A DNA stretch of 64,000 bases from Paramacrobiotus metropolitanus (Eukaryota > Tardigrada > Eutardigrada > Parachela > Macrobiotidae), in assembly GCF_019649055.1 (NCBI RefSeq), contig NW_026570284.1, positions 682,001 through 746,000 of the forward strand, read 5' to 3'. Under the pieces are notes generated by a model. It was not told the origin of the DNA. It searched no databases and was given only the letters and a program-made list of their open reading frames with translations. Positions 37,986 through 48,373 of this stretch are shown in pieces. The translations under genes and the position numbers were made by a program. The first letter of the stretch is position 1. Every line of letters starts with the position of its first letter.

Positions 37986-38711
37986 TACTTTAAGCGCTAA
38001 CCAATGTCCCGTGAGTGTTTAATCGAGAAGAAGTCGACGTTAACGTTTTTAGATTTCATTCTCTTATCTACGAATACATAAAATCTGAATCAAGCGCAAC
38101 AAAATTAACATAAGGTCACGGTGTAGACATTATTACTTCAACAACTATCGTAATGTACGAGTATATGTATTCACGAAGCGTTAATCATTGTTTAGTGATT
38201 GTCTTTAATCATTTGTAATGCTCTTAACGAAGCTAGTGTACGTCCGTTATTTGACGTGAATGCTATTAATTCGTATTCTGCGGTCTATCCAATTCTGGCT
38301 GGAAAATAATTGTTTCTTGCTCAAGATGGTGATATTCACGTACCGATTTCTAAAAATTCGTTTGATCACCATGCGCATGTCTTTGCATGACCTTGTGATT
38401 GTTTCTCTCGCTGCCTCGCATCCAGAGAATTTTGTAAATCGTAGACAAAATACCACAATATGTCACGAGTTCAGCCAGATCAATACCAGCTACGCGTTTT
38501 TACCTTGGTGTCGGATGTGGTATATCGATTTTCTTCGGAAGACTCAGGTGCAGTATCAATATGATTAAGAGGCTTGTTAAAAATTTCCAGTGCGATGAAT
38601 ATGCAGCTGCAATTATTCTGTTTAAGTACAGTTTCTGTTTGGCCTAAACTGCGCTAACGAAAGTATTTTTTTTAAAAATCGGCTTTCTGAAAACTGAATG
38701 CAGCCGAAAAG
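37986..38711. other. spacer between mariner element and ARL6
   Basis: No gene recognised. It should contain the ARL6 promoter. An AG acceptor-like site at about 38703 lies close before the ARL6 ATG. Confidence 0.45.
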
Positions 38712-41700
38712 ATGGGGATACTGGACAAAATAGTCAGCGCTCTGGGAACCGGTCCGAGAACGTACCACATTCTGGTGGTTGGATTGGACAACAGTGGCAA
38801 GTCGACTATCATTAATTTCCTGAAGCCAGATAATCTCCGCGTCTCGGGAGAGATTCCACCTACCGTTGGAGTAAAGGTACATAACTGATTAATCTGAATT
38901 TTCTAATACACATAAGTTTAACCATGGAAAATGCGATTATTGTAGCTCTTTGTGCATAATTATTATTTATGCCTGAAAATGGCGGTTAATATCGCTTTAT
39001 TGCATACTGTACGGTAATTTTACTGTATACCGTATCACAGTTTTGCCTATGTCGGCCATAAAATGATAAACCGCATAACTGCGTATGTTCCGTTATCAAT
39101 AAACTTAAGAAAATTTATTGAAATTAGTTCAGATACACTAATTTCAATAAATATGACGCAGTTGTTGCAAACTAAGTGGACACTATCTGTACATCTGTGT
39201 ATCATTTTTACGGTGCTTTGCAGATTGAAAAAGTGAAGTACAAGAATACCATTCTCCAGTTTCATGATATGTCCGGGCAAGGAAAATATCGAGCAATGTG
39301 GGAACGCTGCTTCTCCGACTGTCATGCTATAATCTTCGTTGTCGACAGTTCCGACAAGTGAGAGCTCTGCGAAATTAACAATAATATTAATTTCCTCAGA
39401 AGCTGTACTGCTACACTTGTTACGATGATTGTGTAACAATAAACACAGAGCACGTTAATTTGTTAAGTGATTATGCTTTTCTTAGCGGTCGCGGTATTCA
39501 TTTACAAATTGTACTCGTACTGTATTTCCGTACTATAACTTTAGGGCACTAAAATCTTGTATCCGATTTTCAAGCTTACTATCTCTATATATTAAAAGAA
39601 TAAGACTTTCAAAATTCCATTTCCATACAGTTCGCCAGGATCCTACACTGAACCAAACTTCGATGGCTATATATCATTCGATAGCCTTAAGTTTCTATAT
39701 TTGCCATCAGAAGTCTGTTTTTGAAACAAAAGTTGGGTTTAAAAGAAAAGTTCAAAAAACCTTTGCATGCAAAGTCTATGGGAAAAGTGGAGAACCCACC
39801 ACTACAAAACGATCACCCCACCACTGCCAATAGAATATGTCAATTTTTGATAAATCACCTAAAACGTTACAATGGATGAAATTTTAATGAGTATGAATCA
39901 CTCGAAAGCCCTGAATTTATAGATTTTACCTCTAAAGCATGGTTATAGAGGAATATCAGGATTTGACAAGAAAGTCTGATTAAAAAGTCTACGGAACAGT
40001 CGAGGTTCTTATTTCCAAAACCCAGTTTTTCAAGTTGCTGTCCTACGCAGCGCGGGCGACCAGTTTTAAAGTTGCTGCGCTCCTTTGGGCGGGTACGAAT
40101 GTTTTTGCTAAATCTAAATAGTGAAGCACTAAGGCCTCGGCCCCAATATTAACCGTATCTCGCTACGGTACACCACCGCACGAAGTGGCCTTCATAAAAG
40201 CTTTTTTCTTCCGAAATTATTCGGTGCGTTTGACACTGAGCAAAAAGGAAATATTAATTTGTAAATCGTCAATCGTGTAACAATACGGAAATGTGGACTT
40301 TATGCAAAAATTACCAACGTATAACCGATTAACCGTCTTTCGTTGAGCAGAATAAACAGAAAATACTAATTAGCGTGGCCGACGGAGTTGATTGAATGGA
40401 TGCGATGCCTCAGACTCTCAGTTCAGATACTTAATATTGTACATGACAACTCTATATATTAAAAGAATAAGACTTTCAAAATTCCATTTCCATACAGTTC
40501 GCCAGGATCCTACACTGAACCAAACTTCGATGGCTATATATCATTCGATAGCCTTAAGTTTCTATATTTGCCATCAGAAGTCTGTTTTTGAAACAAAAGT
40601 TGGGTTTAAAAGAAAAGTTCAAAAAACCTTTGCATGCAAAGTCTATGGGAAAAGTGGAGAACCCACCACTACAAAACGATCACCCCACCACTGCCAATAG
40701 AATATGTCAATTTTTGATAAATCACCTAAAACGTTACAATGGATGAAATTTTAATGAGTATGAATCACTCGAAAGCCCTGAATTTATAGATTTTACCTCT
40801 AAAGCATGGTTATAGAGGAATATCAGGATTTGACAAGAAAGTCTGATTAAAAAGTCTACGGAACAGTCGAGGTTCTTATTTCCAAAACCCAGTTTTTCAA
40901 GTTGCTGTCCTACGCAGCGCGGGCGACCAGTTTTAAAGTTGCTGCGCTCCTTTGGGCGGGTACGAATGTTTTTGCTAAATCTAAATAGTGAAGCACTAAG
41001 GCCTCGGCCCCAATATTAACCGTATCTCGCTACGGTACACCACCGCACGAAGTGGCCTTCATAAAAGCTTTTTTCTTCCGAAATTATTCGGTGCGTTTGA
41101 CACTGAGCAAAAAGGGAAATATTAATTTTGTAAATCGTCAATCGTGTAACAATACGGAAATGTGGACTTTATGCAAAAATTACCAACGTATAACCGATTA
41201 ACCGTCTTTCGTTGAGCAGAATAAACAGAAAATACTAATTAGCGTGGCCGACGGAGTTGATTGAATGGATGCGATGCCTCAGACTCTCAGTTCAGATACT
41301 TAATATTGTACATGACAATTGTTCACAGAAAAATTTCACAACAACTTCAGAAACGATCACATTAAGCATCAATCGACAGAGGCGGCCTAATCACAGAAAA
41401 AATTTGATCTAAATTTGCCCCTATCGGCGCTGTTAATATAAGCCATATGCAATTAATATAAGCCATATGCCACATTTACGATAAGTTTTGTGAAACTCCA
41501 AGTAATTTATCAGTTTGTAATAAGGGCGAGCCGCAAAAGGCGCCGAGCTGCAACAAGACTGAAGCCCGCGGAGTATCAAGTTTAGCAACCGAGACGATTT
41601 GAGTAACAGTATTTGACGTTTAAGGCAGTTTTGACAAAAAATAAACAGTTTAATTGGCAATGGAATTTAACGCATGAATTTCTAAGTGCTTATCTACTTT

Positions 41701-42938
41701 AGCCTACTTATTAGTAATTTCACTGTTGTGTTCTTAATACAAAGCATTATGGAAAAAAATTATGTATTCCTATTGATAATTGTATCGACAAGGGCACCAG
41801 CGGTATTTTGCTGAGCCGTCCTAAATTATAAGGAAAACAGATACTTCTATCTGAAAAGCGAACAATGCTTGGAAGTAATAAAGTGAAACAAAAAACTGCA
41901 AAACTTTTAATAAATTCAAAGCTGCTACTTTATAGTTGAATAAATTCTCTTCATGAATGATCTGGAAAAACTGAATTGGTGCTACCGGTAAAGTTCAAAC
42001 GTGAAGAGAAAGGAGCTGTTTTCGGGGGAAAGAACTTTCGTTTTTTCACATTATCTCAGGCTTCTAACCCTATCTGTAATGCACATGCAAGTGTAAGTGC
42101 ACTTCTGTAAGCTGTGCAGTCTACGGGACGGGAAAATATTCACACAGGTTGTAATTTAAAATAGCTAGACACTGACTACTAAGTTGACTGACAAGTATTT
42201 CTCTGTGAAGGAAAATTTTACGTATCGCTGATAAAAGTTAAGGAGATACAGATGCGTAGATATACGGCATATGTCTATTTGTAAATACGGTAAATAAAGT
42301 ACCTGTCTGTCTCTTTGAGTTTTGCTTTAATTTACGATTCATCCATCGCTGTTATATTCCGCGCAATTTGCGCGGGGTCTACTAGTATATTTATATACTC
42401 GTAGCAATGAAGCAAATGTACAGTATCCACGTACTGTGTTCAGAATCAGCTAAAGTCAGTAGTCAGTAGCATCAGTAGTATTTAATCAAAAAACTATTAC
42501 TTAATGTTACGATACTAGCGGCTGTTTTTAAACAAGTAGTCAGTGTCAGGATGTAAAAAGATCATGACAGACTGACACTGATAGATTGGTCTTAATTTAT
42601 ATTGCGGCAAATTACATATACGATCATTACGTCGACCGGCTAACCTTTTCAGGGTGCGCGTTGTGGTAGCCAAGGAGGAATTTGACGGACTGGTTCAGCA
42701 TCCGGCGATGCAAGAGCGCAGCATCCCTTTGCTAGTCTTAGCCAACAAGAAGGATCAACCAAATGGCATTGCCGCAACGCGCTGTTCCCAGTTGTTCGAG
42801 TTGGAGAAGCTCCTGGCCAACCGAACGTGGCATCTGCAGGCCACGAATGCTTTGACGGGAGAAGGTGTACACGAGGCTTTCAACTGGTTAACCGATTATC
42901 TTGCAAGCCTCCCGGCTGACGGAAGAGGACCTGACTAA
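38712..42938 (+). CDS. ARL6: ARL6 (BBS3) small GTPase
   Basis: Exons 38712-38876, 39224-39357, 42653-42938; 585 nt, 194 residues (human about 186). Gly2 (MGILDK) fits N-myristoylation. G1 box GLDNSGKS at 24-31, switch I Thr51 in PPTVG, the ARL6-typical switch II DMSGQG at 70-75, G4 NKKD at 131-134. The third exon follows ARL6 closely (VVVAKEEFDGLVQHP; TNALTGEGVHEAFNWL). In its GTP form ARL6 recruits the BBSome coat to membranes to move cargo in and out of cilia. Intron 2 is 3.3 kb, far longer than the others, because it contains a Helitron at 39582-42385. The acceptor-like AG nine bases or so before the ATG suggests a spliced leader region or 5' intron. Confidence 0.93.
39583..40449. repeat. 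tandem duplication, copy 1 (5' part of Helitron)
   Basis: 867 bp almost identical to the following 869 bp. The only differences noticed are two single-base length changes in A/T or G runs. Each unit begins at the CTCTATATATT of the Helitron 5' end. Confidence 0.95.
40450..41318. repeat. tandem duplication, copy 2
   Basis: Second unit, abutting the first directly; after it the sequence continues into the remaining Helitron 3' part. The near identity implies a very recent event or an assembly duplication. Confidence 0.95.
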
Positions 42939-42994
42939 AGGAAAACTTACGCGTCGAAAATGCGTTCTGTAAATACTGACTACTGCTGCTTTGT

Positions 42995-43000
42995 AATAAA
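42995..43000 (+). terminator. polyadenylation signal of ARL6
   Basis: AATAAA 57 bases after the ARL6 stop codon (42936-42938), followed by T-rich sequence. Good position for a cleavage signal. Confidence 0.7.
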
Positions 43001-43199
43001 GCGATGTTTCACTCATTTTACTTTATGTTAAGGATGATTCATAGCTTCATACGTGATATAGATATATAAAATTACCGGTATGCTCCTTTATAGAATGTAT
43101 ATCGTTGGACGTTGTATACCAAACACATTCTAAAAAAAACTAATTCCACAGCTCATTCCTAACGTGATTATAATTACAAACAAACAAATCCACAAAATG

Positions 43200-44180
43200 T
43201 TCTTGCACTTTATTGTCACCTCGCCTTACATCATGAGAAGCAGCACTGGAAGCCAACTTTTTCCTGCAACATTATCTTGACGAAGAATGGTCAATCGCAT
43301 TTGCATCGGCCGCCGGTCAGCATTAAAGCGCTCGACTCCTTCAGCCTAAATTTCTCGTTTCGTTGGATACAATACCATCAATCTGAAAGAAGACTATCCC
43401 ATTTTACTGATTTTAGTCAACTAGTTGGCAATGGTTTATAAGTAATCAAAATATCGAAGTCAAACACAAAATTTCATTTGAATTTTGCACGATGTAGCCG
43501 ACGACAACCGGTGTTTTATCACTTCCATGGTACGGTATCAGCAATTCAAGCTTGAATACCGGTGCGGTATCAGTAGGTAACTGTGATTTTGTACTTAGTT
43601 TTAGTACGAACTCCGCCACAATAATAATCAAAGTAATGCGGAACAAAACTGAAATGTTTGTTTACATAATTATGTCAGCGACAGCAAATAATCGGTCAAT
43701 GGCAACACCCCGGTACTGGTGGGCAGAGCGCACGAGCATCGGCATCACCGTAAAAACAGCCATACTCCATGCCAGATCACACCGCAAATCCCACAAAAAA
43801 CGATTCCCGTATCTATCTATGCGAAAACAAATTAACCAATTTCGTTCTTACTATTCTTAATCCAAACAGTAAATTTAACACGGATGAAAACTGGACAAAA
43901 AATGCTGCTACACTAACCTGGAAGAAATTATACTTGTAGGTCTGATCACCAGATATCCGCGGCACCTCTCGGATAGTGGCCACGTCCACATACTGATTCG
44001 CTGGGAGGGGTAATAGATTCCAGGAGCATCCTACACTTACAACATTCTTCTCCCAGTTTATACTGTAGTCCGGGATTTGGCATCAGTAGAATTTTCTCCT
44101 TGTCCGATACCCAGCATTCAACACCGAAATGAAAAAACGGAAGATGAACTGCTTTCCCGCACAAACAGCCGTCTAAAAAA
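43200..44180 (-). pseudogene. decayed partial copy of SEC24 (exons 8, 9 and 13 visible)
   Basis: The minus strand at about 43930-44110 aligns by eye with SEC24 exon 8 (50698-50985): DKEKILLMPNPG, then YKLGEECCKC against DKEKTLLKPQIPDY and SKLGEEC in the intact gene, followed by loss of frame while nucleotide similarity continues. About 43690-43900 resembles exon 9 and the start of the next intron (shared stretch CCCACAAAAAACGATTCCCG). About 43220-43340 resembles the last exon with deletions. Order and strand match SEC24, so this is an old partial tandem copy retaining intron sequence, not a retrocopy. A weak resemblance to exon 7 near 44600-44650 is uncertain. Confidence 0.7.
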
Positions 44181-44723
44181 CAATAAAAAATGTCGCCGTC
44201 ATTAGAGTTTAAATAGAATATGAGAAACTGAATCATCCCGTCGGCCGAATTTCGAACATTGTTTGCATCTGCATTCTGCATCAAGCATGAGAATCCAATA
44301 ATTACAACGTTATAAGTAATAGCCGTAGGTCGCACGCTTAGGTCGTGACTGCAACTTACCGGCATATTAGGCGTAAATTCTATCCAGACCATTGATAAAG
44401 AAGGAAATTAATGATTACAAAATAACAGGCCACTAAATCTCATCTTTGTTAATCGTTGCGCCTGCAGAGAATCAACAACATTGGTTGATCACCAGACATT
44501 TTTCGTCTACGACTTCTCCATAGCATCGGCAGCTGGCTGACAACGTGAACGCAAGATGTGCATGCTTCGTTTTGTAAGAAAAGTTGTGAATTTACTATTC
44601 TCGCTTTACAAGTGTGCGGCGATAAATGGCGATTGCACTGTGCGACCGCTGCGAAATACTTGCTCAGGAATCCCGTTAAAACTATGGACATTTCGAGAAA
44701 CCGCCGAACTTCTTCCACATAGC

Positions 44724-44729
44724 TTTATT
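44724..44729 (-). terminator. candidate polyadenylation signal of the small minus-strand gene
   Basis: AATAAA on the minus strand, 57 bases after the stop codon at 44786-44788. Confidence 0.55.
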
Positions 44730-44785
44730 AAAGATTGCTGAGACTATGCTGACTCAGTCGGACAAATTTGTGCCAGCGAAACACA

Positions 44786-45513
44786 CTATTTATTGTTATT
44801 AATCTTCTTAACAATATGATTAGCCCATTTTTTTAACTTGTCGTCGAACGTGTCCGTCACATCCTGTAGTTCATTTCGGATTTCTTTCTTGAATTGCTCG
44901 AATTCATTACGCGCGACGGGGCTGGCAGCCTACAAAAAAAACCATTCGTCTTCGTAAAACATGCGCCTCAGGCTTCTATGTGTGAAGCGGCTAGACAAAA
45001 TCGCAAACCATTTGAGCACAGGATAAAATTATAACGGTGCGAAAGCGGAAAGGTCAAACAAAAATCGTTTTACACAATCTCAAACTAACTGGAATTTTCG
45101 GAAAAGACCGGTACCGTAAGCAGTTTATTATGACGCACAATACTGATACATGTGAACAAGATGCTCTAGCAGCAAGTTGATGTAGGAGTTAAAGAGTACG
45201 ACAAAATACAAAGCTGTTCTTACATAAGTCATAGATCGTGTGGTCGGGCTCTCCAGAACCGGGCGTTCTTCAATCCGGGCCCGCTTGGCAGGCTTTGCCG
45301 GTGCGTCTGGCATCAAGCGTGGCATTGGGTTTGTTGGCGTGATGTTGGCGTCTTCCACTGAAAGGAACCAGAGCGATCAAGTTAGATCAAGCGATCAAGT
45401 AAGAGCAGTTGCAAAAGGAACCTCACGTAAAACAGACACTTAACAGGTTCTTGGTCAGAGAACTTCACTCGCACTTCACAAACGGACTTACTGGTATTAT
45501 TACGCTTCGACAT
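44786..45513 (-). CDS. small protein of unknown function with basic motif and C-terminal helix
   Basis: Three exons on the minus strand: 45513-45492, 45357-45224, 44929-44786; 300 nt, 99 residues, phases 1 and 0, all with good GT-AG sites. The N-terminus is MSKRNNTMEDANITPTNP. The middle is Pro/Ala-rich with a basic run (KPAKRARIEERP) that could be a nuclear localisation signal. The C-terminal 47 residues form a charged, probably amphipathic helix (NEFEQFKKEIRNELQDV). I do not recognise the family. The upstream sequence at about 45770-45940 is CpG-rich, fitting a promoter. It sits between two decayed SEC24 fragments, yet its own frame is clean. Confidence 0.7.
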
Positions 45514-46579
45514 GATGTTGCAGATTTGCGATGGAAACGTTAAAGAAACAAAAATACCTCAACGTAACTAAGGAAAAAATTTAAGGAACTACAAAAACTC
45601 ACAACAATTTAAGAAAAACGGTTCCGACTGTACTGTTCCGTAATAGAACGTTAACTTGAAAGCAAACGACGAAAATCTTCAACGCCGATAAAATTAACAA
45701 CGGACGACTGATGCTGTGCACAATCAAGTTTGGATGTAACATTCCTTCTGTCTAGCACAATCGAGCTGGCAAAGCGAGCTGACCTCGCCCGTTGCGTCAG
45801 AAGTTAAGTGAGACCACCCACCTTTCTCGGTGCACTGGTGCTCGGCCTGGCTTCCGGTGACATCATCGCGCAGCTGCAACGCAACAAGCATAAATAATAT
45901 CAGCGCAGGACGCCATCTTACGGCCGGCGCGCGACATTAATTGTAAGTGAAAATCAAGGGAAACTGGGCAGCGGCTTCGCAACGGTACTACAAGACGGTA
46001 AGTGTTGAATCAATCAAAAATTCGCACTTGCCATGTGCATTATTCCGAAACCAGAGGCCACAACACTACTTCTCGTAATGAACTGGGTTTTTAATCTAGA
46101 CAGCAATAAAAAAATAACGCTGCCACGATTATTTTAAATTCCAACGTAGTAATACCTTCAAAATCAACGTCCTGCATTTCTTTCTCGATGATGGTGCAAC
46201 AGTCATTCGAGCACTTCGAGAAACATAACGACAGTACGCTCTTCTGGATTTCGCCATGCCAGACAACTCCCCAGATTTCGTATGAGCTCAAAATCAAAAG
46301 CGTAACCGACAACGAGAAAATATTGAACAAATATGAGAAACACTCAGCAGAACACTTTATCAACATAAAAACGGAATGCTTGCTAAGTACGTAAATATCA
46401 AGTATAACTTCCAGAATCTGCTTTGGCAGTTTGTTGAAAACAAAACAAAGTTACTTGCAGAGAGCGTGCAGCGAGCGTTCACAAGTCTTCACTCTACTGG
46501 CATACGGAGGCGGTCTGTCATTTCGATGCAATACTGGTCAACGGTCATGGCTTCGAATTTTACAAAAGCTCCGAACCGG
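45514..46579. other. promoter side of the small gene; unassigned
   Basis: Contains the CpG-rich patch near 45770-45940, probably the promoter of the small minus-strand gene. The minus frame at 46091-46366 (91 codons, one hydrophobic segment near its start, several Cys) has no partner exons and is left unassigned. Confidence 0.4.
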
Positions 46580-46668
46580 TACCAGTTTGTACCAGTACCA
46601 GTACCAGTACCAGTACCAGTACCAGTACCAGTACCAGTACCAGTACCAGTACCAGTACGAGTACCAGT
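46580..46668. repeat. hexanucleotide microsatellite (ACCAGT)n
   Basis: About 13-14 copies of ACCAGT, one of them changed to ACGAGT, followed by a degenerate unit. The periodic Tyr-Gln and Pro-Val open frames over it are simple-repeat artefacts. Confidence 0.95.
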
Positions 46669-46873
46669 TTGTACGAAACATTTATAAGAATTTTTCCGTC
46701 AATATAACACAATCCAATGATTTACTTTGAGAAATTCTTAGCCTACTCATGACTTATACAGGTTATAGGCCCATATAAAGGTGAATCGACGCCGTCCTAA
46801 GATCTGCAAGTTGCTTCGCCGATATGACATTTCGTAAATTTTAGTCAACATTTAGTTTAAACACACTACTAGT

Positions 46874-47707
46874 TAGAGCCCTGCACGAGCAGCAAAAGTG
46901 CTGCTCAACTCGCTCGTTTCTGCTTTTTTAAACTTCCTGCTCGCTCAGCTCGCTCGCGCCCAAACCGCCGCTCGCTCAACTCGCTCGTTTTCCAATTTTT
47001 CTTTGCTTCCGCTCGCTCAACTCGCTCGAAATTTTATTTTGGCAAATCGGCTCGCTCGTGAGATCGGCAAAAATTTACGTATAAATTTTTTGCACGAATT
47101 AATTATACCAAACGTTTCACCAACACAAAAACTCAGTAAGTGTAATTGGATGTTCAGAGACAATCACTTATATCTCCATACTGGTAGTCCGTTGCATTAC
47201 AGTTTTTCATTTTTTCGCTAATACATTTCTCTAATTTTCAACTGGATGTAGTTTTCTTAATTTAGCCTGAAATAACTACATATAATAGAATGCTAAGACT
47301 TAAAATGCACCTTTCTTAGGAAGCATTCAACTGATTCATAAACCCGTCAAATAATGTTTTTGTTTTCTACGAGTACAAAATATCAAAAGTTAGTCCTGAG
47401 TCCCAACCGGTCAAGGAAAGTTAGGAAACCACTTCGCGCGAAGCGCGAAGGTGACGGTGGTTTAAGACATTTTTCAGGTCGGTCAATGTAATTTTGTACT
47501 AGAAATTTCACCAGTTCGCAGAATGTCAGCCTGTAGGCTCGCGATCGCTCGCACCCGACCATCCCGCTCGCTCGGCTCGTTCGGAGTTTTTTTTCTATGG
47601 CTCAGCTCGTTCGCAAATTCGCCATACGACGCCTGCTCGCTCGAAGTGCTCACGAGCGCCGAGCGCTCGTGAGCCGAGCCGAGCGGCTCGGCTCGTGCAG
47701 GGCTCTA
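46874..47707. mobile_element. non-autonomous hAT DNA transposon
   Basis: 834 bp with matching inverted ends (TAGAGCCCTGCACGAGC at 46874 and its reverse complement ending at 47707) and an exact 8-bp target duplication CTACTAGT at 46866-46873 and 47708-47715, diagnostic of hAT. The subterminal regions are packed with CTCGCTC / GAGCGAG repeats in opposite orientation near the two ends. No transposase coding seen. It is inserted in the flank of the duplicated SEC24 last exon. Confidence 0.9.
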
Positions 47708-47715
47708 CTACTAGT

Positions 47716-48090
47716 ACAGTCTCGAAAAACATTTAACGGGCATGACGCTCGATAGACAATACTTTAAAAAATTTAAGCTGGAGCGAAAATATAACCAGGA
47801 AACAGAGGAAAAAATAATTTTGAATAAACATAAAGATCTGATCTGATTATACAAATAATAAATAAAATCCACATAATACTGCAGCACGGCATTGAAGCCT
47901 GTATACCAGGAAGCGAGGGAACCAGTTCTCCTGCGTTGCGTCGCCTTGGCGGACGATGGCCAAGCGCATTTGCAGCGGCCGCGTTGCCCGCGTCCGATCA
48001 ATGAAGCGTTTCATCCAATCGACCGCAGGAGTTTTCGTTGCGCTAAGCACCATGTACTCGTAACAAATCTAAACGAAAATGAATGCTCAG
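47716..48090 (-). pseudogene. duplicate of SEC24 last exon with 3' flank
   Basis: The minus strand at about 48050-47860 reproduces the SEC24 last exon: LSATKTPAVDWMKRFIDRTR, then MRLAIVRQGDATQENWF, against LSATKNPAVDRIKRFIDRTR in the intact gene. A short deletion after PRFLV shifts the frame and gives an early stop. The similarity includes the end of the preceding intron (CGTTTAG acceptor kept) and the 3' flank (TCTCGAAAAACATTTAACGG at 47720 and 48221) and continues across the hAT insertion to about 46785. It is therefore a tandem segmental copy of about 0.5 kb. It could in principle be an alternative terminal exon. Confidence 0.8.
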
Positions 48091-48373
48091 GCTGATAACA
48101 TTAAATATACTTTTATCCGTATAACGCGTATCGATGTCGTCTTAGTCGAAAGGTAGCTTCGTCGAAATGACATCTCGTAAACTGAAGGCTTCATTGAATT
48201 TAATTTGAATACACTAGAATCTCGAAAAACATTTAACGGGCATGACGCTCGGTAGACATCACTTTAAAAAATTTAACCAAAAGACCACCAGAAAAGAACA
48301 ACAGCCAAGATTGCAGCGAAAATATAGGCAGGTAGCACAGGAAAAAATATTCATAATAAACATAAGATCTGAT

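Larger units (their letters stand above)
39582..42385 (+). mobile_element. Helitron (rolling-circle transposon), non-autonomous, in ARL6 intron 2
   Basis: The 5' end is A|TCTCTATATATTAAAAGAAT. The 3' end has a perfect 8-bp hairpin (CCGCGCAA-T-TTGCGCGG, 42359-42375), then GGTCTA and CTAG|T. A/T flanks without target duplication are as expected of Helitrons. No Rep or helicase coding was recognised. The 5' 867 bp are tandemly repeated. It lies in the host gene's orientation; no splice acceptor was seen that would obviously disrupt ARL6. Confidence 0.8.

Noticed and set aside
40392-40700. Plus-strand frame of 102 codons
   Set aside because: It spans the junction of the Helitron tandem repeat and is a product of that junction, with no relation to Rep or helicase.
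44449-44718. Minus-strand frame of 89 codons next to the decayed SEC24 copy
   Set aside because: Only a faint resemblance to SEC24 exon 7 was seen, too weak to call as exon or gene.
46091-46366. Minus-strand 91-codon frame with one hydrophobic segment and several Cys
   Set aside because: No partner exons, no clear start context and no family; it could be chance in AT-rich sequence.
46376-46730. Frames encoding repeated Pro-Val or Tyr-Gln
   Set aside because: These are translations of the hexanucleotide microsatellite.
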